Of a stretch of 64,000 bases of DNA, positions 16,093 through 24,145 are shown one piece after another. The stretch comes from Cognatundibacterium rugosum (GTDB taxonomy: Bacteria; Pseudomonadota; Gammaproteobacteria; Burkholderiales; Burkholderiaceae_D). The stretch spans positions 1 to 64,000 of the forward strand of contig NZ_JACOGG010000017.1 of the NCBI RefSeq assembly GCF_014284365.1, given 5' to 3'. Every line of letters starts with the position of its first letter. The stretch's first letter is position 1. The position numbers and the translations under genes were made by a program. The notes under the pieces were generated by a model. It worked only from the letters and a program-made list of their open reading frames with translations. It did not search any database and was not told where the DNA came from.

Positions 16093-16680
16093 ATGTTGAA
16101 AAATAAATTAATCAGTGCAGGCCTGGTAGCAGCTGGTCTTTTGTTGAGTGCAGCGGCGTCTGCCCAGGTCTATGTGGGCGGCACAGTTGGTAAAGCAAAA
16201 TGGAATAACGATTGCAGCGGTACTAGCACTTGCAGCACAAACGCCAATACCTACAAATTATTGGGTGGCTACAACATCAATAACACGTTTGCAGTAGAAG
16301 GCAGTTACTACTCGCTGGGTACGATAGACGCGTCTTACCGCGATGCGACGACCAGTGCTACTGGCAGTCTGAAAGCGAAAGCCTTTGAACTGGCTGGTAT
16401 CGCTAAATACGACTTCACGAATGAGTTGACTGGCTTTGCCAAACTGGGCGTCGCCAGCGTTAAAGCAGAAGGTAGCGCAAGTGCTAATGTTGCTGGTTTG
16501 GGTAGTTTCGCAGGTTCAGGCTCCACCACCTCAACGCAACCTGTGTTTGGTCTGGGTCTGACTTATAAACTGACTAAAGAACTGGCACTGCGTGGTGAGT
16601 TCGAAACACGTAAAGTCAAGTTTGGTGATGACAAATCTGCTGTGAACAACTTGTCGGTCGGTCTGCAATACGCATTCTGA
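16093..16680 (+). CDS. OmpA-like beta-barrel outer-membrane protein, copy 1
   Basis: The 195-residue precursor has a signal peptide (MLKNKLISAGLVAAGLLLSA, cleaved after ASA). An eight-strand barrel of alternating residues ends ...NNLSVGLQYAF, with the C-terminal Phe used by the BAM machinery. Two cysteines (NDCSGTSTC) in the first loop could form a disulfide. The start at 16093 follows AAGGATACGACT; the upstream in-frame ATG at 16075 lacks such a site. It is a paralogue of the next gene and shares its flanks. Confidence 0.85.
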   Translation: MLKNKLISAGLVAAGLLLSAAASAQVYVGGTVGKAKWNNDCSGTSTCSTNANTYKLLGGYNINNTFAVEGSYYSLGTIDASYRDATTSATGSLKAKAFELAGIAKYDFTNELTGFAKLGVASVKAEGSASANVAGLGSFAGSGSTTSTQPVFGLGLTYKLTKELALRGEFETRKVKFGDDKSAVNNLSVGLQYAF

Positions 16681-16730
16681 TTTCTCGGTTGTACAGTGCA
16701 GTGTTGATGACGCTGCACCACTTTAACACT

Positions 16731-16764
16731 CAGCCCCGCACTGCCATCTGGTGGTCCGGGGCTG
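16731..16764 (+). terminator. Stem-loop after OMP copy 1
   Basis: CAGCCCCG (16731-16738) pairs with CGGGGCTG (16757-16764). It corresponds by position and loop sequence (ctgccatc.ggt) to the terminator after copy 2 but lacks a T-run, so it may have decayed. Confidence 0.6.
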
Positions 16765-17074
16765 ATCACATTCCATCGTGCGATACGCTTTCCCACCGTG
16801 TTCTTTGCGATTCAATTCGTTGAAAATGCAATATTGATACTTAATTCCCAATTGTTAATGGTTAACATTTTAATTGCTTAATCAATAAAAAAGTATTGAA
16901 ATTTAATACTATTGATGTAATTTATTTGCACTTTAGTTGCTTAAATTTTCTTTGTGTTAACAGTCTGTCACACTGTGTTGACGATGAAGCAAGCAGGCAA
17001 TCAGTAATCTCTCGTTGTGGCTATGCCTGCAAATTCAGTCGATAACACAAATTACTATGATTAAGGATAAGACT
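16765..17074. other. 310-bp gap between the two OMP copies
   Basis: No gene is seen here. An AT-rich core contains an inverted repeat AGTATT/AATACT (16892-16897, 16905-16910), itself bracketed by tcaat/attga (16882-16915), probably part of the promoter of copy 2. From about 16965 the sequence parallels the leader of copy 1. Confidence 0.6.
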
Positions 17075-17656
17075 ATGTTGAACAATAAACTCTTACGTGC
17101 GGTCTGCGTGGCAGCAGGATTGTTGATGAGTGCGGCGGCCTCCGCCCAGGTGTATGTCGGTGCAACCGTGGGTAAGTCGCAATGGCGTAACGATTGCAAC
17201 GGCACTTCGATGTGCAGTAATACTTCCGATACCTATAAGGTGTTTGGTGGCTATAACATTAACAGCACTTTCGCTCTGGAAGGCAGCTACTATTCTTTGG
17301 GCGCTACGGAGCGAAGCGTTCAAAATCAATTTGGTTCGTATTATCACAAGTTGAAGGCAAGTGCCTTCGAATTGTCTGGTATTGCTAAGTATGACTTGAC
17401 GAATGAACTGACAGGTTTTGCAAAGCTCGGTGTTGCAACGATCAAAGAAGAAAACGCTGTTGATAATACTTACCTTGGGTTTGGCCGCAGTGCCGGGACC
17501 TTCAGCCAAAATTCGACACAACCTGTGCTTGGGCTGGGCCTGACTTACAAGCTGAGTAAAGAATTGTCTTTACGTGGTGAGCTGGAAACACGCAAAGTGA
17601 AGTATGGCAGCAAGTCCGTCAGTAACTTATCAGTCGGTCTGCAATACGCATTCTGA
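17075..17656 (+). CDS. OmpA-like beta-barrel outer-membrane protein, copy 2
   Basis: The 193-residue precursor (MLNNKLLRAVCVAAGLLMSA) is homologous to copy 1 over its full length. It has identical blocks in the strands (GYNIN.TFA.EGSYYSLG and GLGLTYKL), the same NDC-x5-C loop and the same C-terminal VGLQYAF. Differences cluster in the presumed extracellular loops, as expected for surface-exposed regions. AAGGATAAGACT precedes ATG 17075. The strong downstream terminator ends the transcript. Confidence 0.85.
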   Translation: MLNNKLLRAVCVAAGLLMSAAASAQVYVGATVGKSQWRNDCNGTSMCSNTSDTYKVFGGYNINSTFALEGSYYSLGATERSVQNQFGSYYHKLKASAFELSGIAKYDLTNELTGFAKLGVATIKEENAVDNTYLGFGRSAGTFSQNSTQPVLGLGLTYKLSKELSLRGELETRKVKYGSKSVSNLSVGLQYAF

Positions 17657-17706
17657 TTTCCCGGTTGTACAGTGCAGTGTTGAACATACTGCACTCTTAT
17701 AGCATC

Positions 17707-17748
17707 CAGTCCCGTGCTGCCATCAGGTAGCACGGGACTGTTTTATTT
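17707..17748 (+). terminator. Rho-independent terminator after OMP copy 2
   Basis: CAGTCCCGTGCT (17707-17718) and AGCACGGGACTG (17729-17740) form a perfect 12-bp stem followed by TTTTATTT. The next gene converges and ends at 17747. Confidence 0.9.
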
Positions 17749-18250
17749 AATCTGCCGGCCGGCGGAAATCCTGTTCTATCCAGTGCAGCGCACTTTGACG
17801 GTTCAGTTTGAAATGTGGAGCTACCCGCACGCGTGCGATTTCTTCGCCGAACTGGTTGGCTGCGCTCAGTTCTGCATACGGTTCATATTCATCCGGGATG
17901 ATTTGCAAACGCACGGTGTAATCACTGTCAGCATGGCTGAGTTGTACACTTTTATGCAATTGCGCATGTAATTGCTGCTCGTGCCGGCGTATCACTTCGC
18001 AGGCCGTTTTCACCAGCGTGCGGAACGCGTTGCCATCCAGCGGTTTAGGATTTTTTTTATCCCTGCCCATGGTCCAGGGGCCGACCAGCGCGGGTTCCGG
18101 TTCGCCATCCTTGATCATGGCAACTGCCCAGCCATCGTCATCTTCATTTTTGATGACACGGGCGGTCCAGCCTTTATCGCGCCACAATCGTGCTTCTTGT
18201 ATGGTCTCAGGAATGTCGCCGGAGTTGGCGTTGATGGATGCGTGTGACAA
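17747..18250 (-). CDS. Hypothetical cytoplasmic protein
   Basis: The 167-residue product (MSHASINANSGDIPETIQEA) uses a TTG start at 18250 with AAGAGA about six bases upstream; the next in-frame ATG is too far inside to be plausible. It is rich in charged and Trp residues (WRDKGWTARVIKNEDDDGWA) and has no membrane or signal segment. I recognise no family, but the amino-acid pattern looks like a genuine folded protein. Confidence 0.65.
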   Translation of the reverse strand: MSHASINANSGDIPETIQEARLWRDKGWTARVIKNEDDDGWAVAMIKDGEPEPALVGPWTMGRDKKNPKPLDGNAFRTLVKTACEVIRRHEQQLHAQLHKSVQLSHADSDYTVRLQIIPDEYEPYAELSAANQFGEEIARVRVAPHFKLNRQSALHWIEQDFRRPAD

Positions 18251-18341
18251 GTTGATTCTCTTTCAGGGCTGCAGCAAATTAGCCGTGGCGAATTTTGCGA
18301 AGGCGCCATCCTACACTGTTCGGCGCCTCAGGTGTAGGCAC

Positions 18342-18722
18342 TCAGTCTTGCTGGCGCAGGTAAGCCAGAATATTGGCCAGTTGCTGCTCATTGCTGATGC
18401 CGTAAAAGCGCATCTTATTCCCCGGTACTACCTCACCCGGAGCGCGTAAAAAAGCGACCAGCTTCTCGTCTGTCCACACAAAGCCTGCATTTTTCATGGC
18501 GCTGGAATAGGCAAAGTCCGGCACCGATCCGGCTTTGCGTCCCACTACCTGATACAGCGGCGGGCCAAATCCGGCGCGTGCAGCAGGCCCCGTCTGATGA
18601 CAGGAAATACAAATACGGAAACTGACTTTACCCGCTTTGGCATCACCCGCAGGCAAAGCCGCACAGGCTGGCAGTGCAAAACAGGCCAATACCAGTAGCG
18701 CGCCGGGAAGCAGGCATTTCAT
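18342..18722 (-). CDS. Class I c-type cytochrome, monohaem, exported
   Basis: The 126-residue precursor has a signal peptide (MKCLLPGALLVLACFALPAC), a single haem site CISCH and a downstream Met in GNKMRFYG as probable sixth ligand. It resembles cytochrome c-550/c2-type electron carriers, with GPPLYQVVGRKAGSVPDFAYS as a typical block. AGG precedes ATG 18722; ATG 18737 is an alternative start. It is periplasmic, with no oxidase or reductase gene beside it. Confidence 0.9.
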   Translation of the reverse strand: MKCLLPGALLVLACFALPACAALPAGDAKAGKVSFRICISCHQTGPAARAGFGPPLYQVVGRKAGSVPDFAYSSAMKNAGFVWTDEKLVAFLRAPGEVVPGNKMRFYGISNEQQLANILAYLRQQD

Positions 18723-18857
18723 CGTAGCCTTATACATGGCAATTGGGTGTGAGCGGATCATTTGTCTATTGTGCGACAGAATCACAAAGTCTGCATCGCG
18801 GCCCTTGTATTCCCAGCATTCGCAGCCACTATTACCTGACTTATCAGGAGCCTACGT

Positions 18858-19025
18858 ATGTTTGTATTACATCATCCACAGCCAGTGCGGCCACGTAAAG
18901 AAGTCGCGACTTTACAGGTGCAACAGCAACAGAAAACCCGTGTGCCGCAGACGCTGGTGGCGCGCGAACCTGCTGATGACAAAGCTGCTGCGCCTCGGTC
19001 ACTGAAATCAGCGAAAGCCAAATAA
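18858..19025 (+). CDS. Small basic protein, 55 residues
   Basis: The frame reads MFVLHHPQPVRPRKEVATLQ and continues through a Gln run to a lysine-rich end (SLKSAKAK). AGGAG lies seven bases before the ATG, and a palindrome follows directly after the stop, so it looks expressed. It is basic and low in hydrophobic residues, probably disordered. No family is recognised; it is below the size most gene finders report. Confidence 0.55.
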   Translation: MFVLHHPQPVRPRKEVATLQVQQQQKTRVPQTLVAREPADDKAAAPRSLKSAKAK

Positions 19026-19058
19026 AAAACAGCGGCGCACCGCTCAGGTGTGCCGCTG
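19024..19058 (-). terminator. Terminator of pepD (minus strand)
   Basis: CAGCGGCGCAC and GTGTGCCGCTG pair with one G-T pair (19030-19040, 19048-19058). On the minus strand the stem is followed by TTTTTT, so it ends the pepD transcript; the plus-strand small gene ends at the same structure. Confidence 0.85.
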
Positions 19059-19094
19059 TCTGCGCTTGCTTAACACAAGCCGTGGTCTGGCAAA

Positions 19095-20570
19095 TTAGTT
19101 TGCTACCTTAGCCGGTATCCGCTCCAGCACCGCCAGCAACAGCGTCCAGTATTGACCGACAGTTTCGATGTTGACCATCTCGTCCGGGCCATGTGGATAA
19201 CGGATAGTCGGGCCTATCGATACCATGTCCAGATCCGGATAATGTTTTTTGAACAGGCCGCATTCCAGACCCGCATGGATCACCATGATCACGGGTTCTT
19301 TGTGATAAATGCTCTCATAAGTTTGACGCACAATCGCCATCACTGGAGAGCTGGTATCAGGTTTCCAGCCCGGATAGCAACCGGAAAAAGCGATCTGCGC
19401 GCCTGCCAAATCGCTCAGACTTTGCAGACTGCTTTCTATGTTTTCACGGCCACTGTCGATCAGTGAGCGTATCAGGCACAGAATCGTGACTTGATCGCTG
19501 CTGGTGCTGATCACACCGACATTCAGCGAACTTTCGGTGACACCGGCGATTTCGTCACTCATGCGGATCACACCGTTAGGGCAGCTGTTGATCAGATTGA
19601 TCAGCGTGCGCTGACAGTCCGCCTGCAGGGTTTGTGCCGGAGCCGCACTGGCGACTAATTGCAGTTTCAATGCAGGTTCTGCACTCGCCAGTTCGGCTTG
19701 CAGTATGGCTTGATATTGTGCCACGCGCTGCTCCAGTAAGCCTGTCTGTGCGGCTGGCACAGTAAAGCTGCATTGGGCTTCACGCGGGATTGCATTGCGC
19801 AGCGAGCCACCTTTGATCTCTGACAGCGCCAAGCCCAGTTCAGCCGCATGACCTGCTAAAAAGCGTGCGATCAGTTTGTTTGCATTGCCACGGCCCAGAT
19901 GGATATTCACCCCCGAGTGACCACCTTTTAAGCCCGACAAACTCAGGGTATACGCCTGCTGATCCGCGGCTGCAGTTTGCCAGCGGACGGGTACCGAAAT
20001 TTCAGCATCCACGCCACCGGCGCAGCCCATGTAAATTTCGCCTTCTTGCTCGGAGTCGGTATTGATCAGAATTTCTGCATCCAGCATGCCAGGCTGCAGC
20101 CCGAATGCGCCTGTCATGCCGGCTTCTTCATCAACTGTCAGCAGCACCTCCAGCGGACCATGACGGATATCATCCGCGCCCAGTATTGCCAGTGCGGATG
20201 CCATACCGATACCATTGTCGGCACCCAGCGTGGTGCCGGTCGCCTTGACCCAGTCACCATCTATGCGTGGCTGGATAGGATCGGTCACGAAGTCATGCAC
20301 CTTATCGGCATTTTTTTGCGGCACCATATCAATATGCGCCTGTATCACTACCGTTTTGCGGTCTTCCATGCCGGCCGTGGCTGGTTTGCGGATGATCAGA
20401 TTGCCCACCTGATCGACCACCACCGGCAGGCCGCGTTGTTTCGCCCAGTCCTGGATCAGCTGGCTCAGCGCGGCTTCGTGCTTGGAAGGATGGGGGACTG
20501 CGCAGATTTGTTCAAACCAGTGCCACAAAGGGCGTGGGAAAAGCTGATTCAGTTCGGTAGTGGTGGTCAC
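19095..20570 (-). CDS. pepD: Aminoacyl-histidine dipeptidase (M20 family)
   Basis: The 491-residue enzyme hydrolyses Xaa-His dipeptides in the cytoplasm. M20 zinc motifs are present: VIQAHIDMVP (first metal His and catalytic Asp), LGADNGIGMA (bridging Asp) and LTVDEEAGMTGA (catalytic Glu pair). A late His in VIHAGLECGLF is also kept. Length and C-terminus (IRYPHGPDEMVNIETV) fit PepD. The start is GTG 20570, with AGGA eight bases upstream. The frame extends further to 20723 without family resemblance. Confidence 0.93.
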   Translation of the reverse strand: MTTTTELNQLFPRPLWHWFEQICAVPHPSKHEAALSQLIQDWAKQRGLPVVVDQVGNLIIRKPATAGMEDRKTVVIQAHIDMVPQKNADKVHDFVTDPIQPRIDGDWVKATGTTLGADNGIGMASALAILGADDIRHGPLEVLLTVDEEAGMTGAFGLQPGMLDAEILINTDSEQEGEIYMGCAGGVDAEISVPVRWQTAAADQQAYTLSLSGLKGGHSGVNIHLGRGNANKLIARFLAGHAAELGLALSEIKGGSLRNAIPREAQCSFTVPAAQTGLLEQRVAQYQAILQAELASAEPALKLQLVASAAPAQTLQADCQRTLINLINSCPNGVIRMSDEIAGVTESSLNVGVISTSSDQVTILCLIRSLIDSGRENIESSLQSLSDLAGAQIAFSGCYPGWKPDTSSPVMAIVRQTYESIYHKEPVIMVIHAGLECGLFKKHYPDLDMVSIGPTIRYPHGPDEMVNIETVGQYWTLLLAVLERIPAKVAN

Positions 20571-20743
20571 AATAAATATCCTGTAAAAACGTCGCGCCTG
20601 CGTAAGCCGCTGGCCATGCGCAGCAAGGCGGGTAGCCCGGCCGGTGAGGAAAGAAGACCCGCAGTTTACCATAGTGGGCATACGGCTAAGTGTCTGTCGC
20701 TGTACTGGCTGTGATGGCGGCACGACTTAGCAATGAAGGCAAT

Positions 20744-20770
20744 AAAAAAGGATGACACACGGTCATCCTT
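20744..20770 (-). terminator. Terminator of the small TonB-C-like gene
   Basis: AAGGATGAC and GTCATCCTT (20748-20756, 20762-20770) form a 9-bp stem followed on the minus strand by TTTTTT. It lies 28 bp after the stop at 20798. Confidence 0.88.
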
Positions 20771-20797
20771 GTTGGCTATCCCAGTGCGCAGACTGGA

Positions 20798-21133
20798 TTA
20801 AGACAGGCTCCAGACGTATTCCAGCTTCGTCCAGACTTGCTGTGTTTTACCGTCTTTGCTGCCTGGTTTGAATTTGCAGGACGAGAAAATCTTGGCAGTT
20901 GCCTTATCCAAGGTTTTAGAACCGCTGGATTTTTCGATTTTAGAATCCATCACGTTGCCATCTGCGCCGACCAATACTGCCAGCGTGACAGAGCCCGTTT
21001 CCTCATTGATCAGCGCCGCTTTTGGATAAACCACTTTTTCGCAAGTGTTTTTATCCATCACAGGAGCGATTTCGTTGGCAGAGACGCTGGATACCACAGC
21101 CAGCAACGCAGTAGCTAATAGAATTTTTTTCAT
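20798..21133 (-). CDS. Small secreted TonB C-terminal-like protein
   Basis: The 111-residue precursor has a signal peptide (MKKILLATALLAVVSSVSA) and one TonB-C-type domain with VVYPKAALINEETG and SCKFKPGSKDG. The same SCKFKP motif ends the two-domain paralogue at 13976-14641. It lacks a membrane anchor. A periplasmic location is likely and the function unknown. It forms a single-gene transcript ended by a good terminator. Confidence 0.78.
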   Translation of the reverse strand: MKKILLATALLAVVSSVSANEIAPVMDKNTCEKVVYPKAALINEETGSVTLAVLVGADGNVMDSKIEKSSGSKTLDKATAKIFSSCKFKPGSKDGKTQQVWTKLEYVWSLS

Positions 21134-21336
21134 GGGAAAATGCTCAATACAGACAAAAGTAAAAATAAATCAAGAATCCGAGCCAGCGCGCAAATTTGTG
21201 CAGCGCAATAAACATGCGGGATTTTACGTATTTACTTTCTCAGTGGCAATTCATTTTGAAAAAAAATTGTCGATTTATTCCATAGTAAAGCAAATTTTGC
21301 ACGGAAATAGTGCGGCTTGACTGAAACTGGTATTGC

Positions 21337-21384
21337 TCGCATTGCTACTGGCATTTGAAGTGGCATTTGAGATGGCATTGTAAC
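21337..21384. repeat. Four degenerate 12-bp tandem units
   Basis: Units beginning tggcattt (21349, 21361, 21373), with a diverged first copy at 21337, lie just past the sulfatase stop. Length in multiples of three would let them encode Ser-Asn-Ala repeats on the minus strand, but no supported gene uses that frame. Confidence 0.5.
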
Positions 21385-21414
21385 GCGGTGCATAACGCCC
21401 ATGCTTCAGACACC

Positions 21415-22818
21415 CTAGTCGTCCAGTCCAACCGCATAGTGATCCGCCTGACGCTGTCCTGGCACCCGGTGGCTGTACACCTCTTTCGTGATAGGCAGCA
21501 TGGTCGCATCCCATTGTTGCCATTGCTGTTTCAGCCGCTGAAATTGTGCTGGGTAGTGTGCAGCCAGATTGGCGCGTTCACGCGGGTCCTGCCGCAAATC
21601 GAATAAAAATTCGTTATTGCCAATTTTTAAATACTTCAGATAGTTATCGATGACAGCGCGCTGTTGAAACGACTTATAACGCCAGTACAGCGTGCGTGGA
21701 ATCGCTTTTTCTTGTTGCTTCAGTACCGGCAACAGATTCACTCCGTCACTGGGAAAAGCCGGGTCGGGCGCGACGCCGGCGGCCGCCAGCAAAGTCGGTA
21801 GCCAGTCCATGCCTATGCAAATCTGATCGGATACCGCAGGCTTGAGTGCAGCGGGCCAGCGTATGATGGCCGGTACCCGTATTCCGCCTTCCAGTAACTT
21901 AGTCTTTTGGCCCGACAAAGGCCAGGTATGAGAAAAACGTTCACCGCCATTGTCACTGGTAAAAATCACGATGGTATTGTCTGCCTGACCGGTTTCTTTG
22001 AGCGCCTGCAAGACTTTGCCTATGCCACTATCCATTGCGGTCACCATTTTTCCATAGGTTTCCAGACTGCCGCCATCGCCGTGAATCAGTTTTTTTAAAG
22101 TACCCGCCACCGCTTCATCCATAGGGCCTTCCCAAGGCCAGTGCGGCGCCGTGTAATGCAGGCTGAGCAGAAAAGGCGCGGCTTCGTTGGCCTGCGCCCG
22201 CACATACTGCTCTGCATGCTGGCTCAGGATATCGGTGTAATAACCATGCTCATGCACCAGTTGCTCGCCTTCCCATAAGTCCACCGGCTCGTTCGCACCC
22301 ACCCCGGCCTTATGCGTGAAATAATCAATCCCACCCTGCATATTCCCAAAAAAATACTGGTAGCCACTTTTCAGCGGACCAAACTCAGGCGCTGCGCCCA
22401 GATGCCATTTACCCAGCAACGCAGTGCGGTAACCGGATTTCCCTAATAGTGAAGGCAGCGTAGGATGCGCAGGCGATAAGCCATGCATGGATTTGGCGTC
22501 TGGGATTGGTTCTTCCAGGCCGACGCGCAAACGGTATTGGTAACGTCCGGTGATAATGGCAGTGCGCGAGGCGGAACAGACCGGCGAATTTGCATACGCA
22601 TGCGTCAGCCGTACGCCCTCGCTCGCCAGTTGATCCAGCACCGGCGTGGCAAAATCCCGCATGCCATAACAGCCCAGATCCGCCCAACCCAGATCATCCG
22701 CCATGATAAACAGAATATTCGGCCGCGCCTGCTGCGGCTTGGCCTGAACCAGCCCGGATAACATACTGGCAGCCAGGGCTGAGCTTCCTAAAAACTGACG
22801 ACGTGAGATGGGTGCCAT
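21415..22818 (-). CDS. Tat-exported arylsulfatase-family enzyme
   Basis: The 467-residue precursor has a twin-arginine signal (ISRRQFLGSSALAASML). The sulfatase active site CSASR has Cys81 as the residue converted to formylglycine. Metal-binding Asp41-Asp42 (MADDLGWAD), the GKWHLG block with its catalytic Lys and His, and TSDNGGE are all present. It removes sulfate esters in the periplasm or outside the cell. A formylglycine-generating enzyme is required and is not in the window. Export by Tat after modification in the cytoplasm is consistent. Substrate unknown. Confidence 0.93.
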   Translation of the reverse strand: MAPISRRQFLGSSALAASMLSGLVQAKPQQARPNILFIMADDLGWADLGCYGMRDFATPVLDQLASEGVRLTHAYANSPVCSASRTAIITGRYQYRLRVGLEEPIPDAKSMHGLSPAHPTLPSLLGKSGYRTALLGKWHLGAAPEFGPLKSGYQYFFGNMQGGIDYFTHKAGVGANEPVDLWEGEQLVHEHGYYTDILSQHAEQYVRAQANEAAPFLLSLHYTAPHWPWEGPMDEAVAGTLKKLIHGDGGSLETYGKMVTAMDSGIGKVLQALKETGQADNTIVIFTSDNGGERFSHTWPLSGQKTKLLEGGIRVPAIIRWPAALKPAVSDQICIGMDWLPTLLAAAGVAPDPAFPSDGVNLLPVLKQQEKAIPRTLYWRYKSFQQRAVIDNYLKYLKIGNNEFLFDLRQDPRERANLAAHYPAQFQRLKQQWQQWDATMLPITKEVYSHRVPGQRQADHYAVGLDD

Positions 22819-22982
22819 AGTGCGTGCAGGTAGGCAATCGGAAACTGAATTCTAACGGTAAGCAGTGCTCACCCTCCATCTGCAGGCTAGATTTTTTTTT
22901 TATAAATTCATATCTGCCGTCATCTATTGCTGCTGAACAGGCGTGCTTGTCGCTACGGTAAGAGTGACGCATTCAATGAAAT

Positions 22983-24140
22983 CTAAACGGGCCGTGCATG
23001 TGGCAGGAGTGGCGTCTGCATAGGTGCGACGCTGGCATGATATTTTTGCCAAAATGGGGCTTCGGGCCAGCGTTGTTCTAGCCGGTAATAATGCTGGCAT
23101 GTCGCTAAATATTGCTGGTACTGCGTTCGTATTGAATGGCTAAATTCGTGTACTTCTCGCTTATTCACGATGACATCCGCTGCTGCAATGGCATTACTGA
23201 TGGCTTTATAAATACCTTGCGAGGTGAGTGGGTCGCAGGCTGAAGCAGCATCACCGATTGCGAGCCAGTTTGCGCCATGGAGTTGATCCAGGCAATAAAC
23301 GGGTGCGGGATAACTGAGTATGTGTGTGGACAAGGGCTTGCCACTTCGAGCCAGTTGATGCGTATGTGGTGCTAGGGCTAATTGCGCCTCCCAAGCGTGG
23401 ACTTGTTGTAATTGCAGACGCTTGACTGTTTCGGCATCGCTATACAAGGCCAGCAGCAGGGTTTTATCTGGCAAATTTGCAGCATACCACCAGCCATGCT
23501 GCACAGCTTCGAGATGTGTCAGGCCATTTTTTTCAAGCTGTGCATCCTTGATGGCAAACCGCCTTGCTAAGCAAATCAACGCCTCTGCCCTAAGTTTCTG
23601 AATACCGCATTTGCGCACGAACACGGCGCGTGATCCACTCGCATCAATCACAAAATCAGCATAGATCTGGCTGTGACCAGATATACCAGCAGTGTGCGTT
23701 GCTAAATGCAGTTCATAAGCTGAGGATGCTGTAGTTACCACCTCTTTGAGCATAGTATTGATGCGCAAATCTACGCCACGCATTTGTGCCTGCCTTGCTA
23801 AAAACTGATTGAATTTGCGTCTGTCTAAATGCCAGCCATGTCCGAGCGGGTTCAATAAATGATCGTTATAGCCGCGCTTCTCACTCCCCCAATAGGAACA
23901 ACTGCCATAGCAAGGAGCATGCCCTTCACGCAGAAATGCCTGATCAATTTCGAGTGATTGAAACAGACGCAGGCTTTCCGGTGGAATGTTCTCACCGATA
24001 CAAAACTGGCTGAAATCACTTGCTTCAATCAGCACAATATTCGACACGCCACGTTGTACCAAAGCCAGCGCGCAGGCACTACCAGCGGGGCCTGCACCAA
24101 TAATGGCGACCCGGAAGTGAGACGATTTTTCTGGCGACAC
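22983..24140 (-). CDS. LodB/GoxB-like flavoprotein for quinone-cofactor maturation
   Basis: The 385-residue FAD protein starts with a GTG at 24140. The Rossmann motif VAIIGAGPAGSA is at residues 12-22, a tryptophan-halogenase-like fold follows (GENIPPESLRLF and WHLDRRKFNQFLARQA), and the second FAD motif is WLAIGDAASACDPLTSQG. Such flavoproteins sit next to lodA/goxA genes and are needed to build the cysteine tryptophylquinone cofactor of the oxidase, probably by hydroxylating the tryptophan. Here it begins five bases after the LodA-like stop, as expected for such a pair. A halogenase role is unlikely because the K-x5-Trp halogenase lysine motif is not obvious. Confidence 0.88.
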   Translation of the reverse strand: MSPEKSSHFRVAIIGAGPAGSACALALVQRGVSNIVLIEASDFSQFCIGENIPPESLRLFQSLEIDQAFLREGHAPCYGSCSYWGSEKRGYNDHLLNPLGHGWHLDRRKFNQFLARQAQMRGVDLRINTMLKEVVTTASSAYELHLATHTAGISGHSQIYADFVIDASGSRAVFVRKCGIQKLRAEALICLARRFAIKDAQLEKNGLTHLEAVQHGWWYAANLPDKTLLLALYSDAETVKRLQLQQVHAWEAQLALAPHTHQLARSGKPLSTHILSYPAPVYCLDQLHGANWLAIGDAASACDPLTSQGIYKAISNAIAAADVIVNKREVHEFSHSIRTQYQQYLATCQHYYRLEQRWPEAPFWQKYHASVAPMQTPLLPHARPV

Positions 24141-24145
24141 TTGTG

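Noticed and set aside
22983-24140. Tryptophan halogenase for the FAD protein
   Set aside because: The fold is related, but the position directly after a LodA-like gene and the absence of an obvious halogenase lysine motif favour the LodB/GoxB maturation role.
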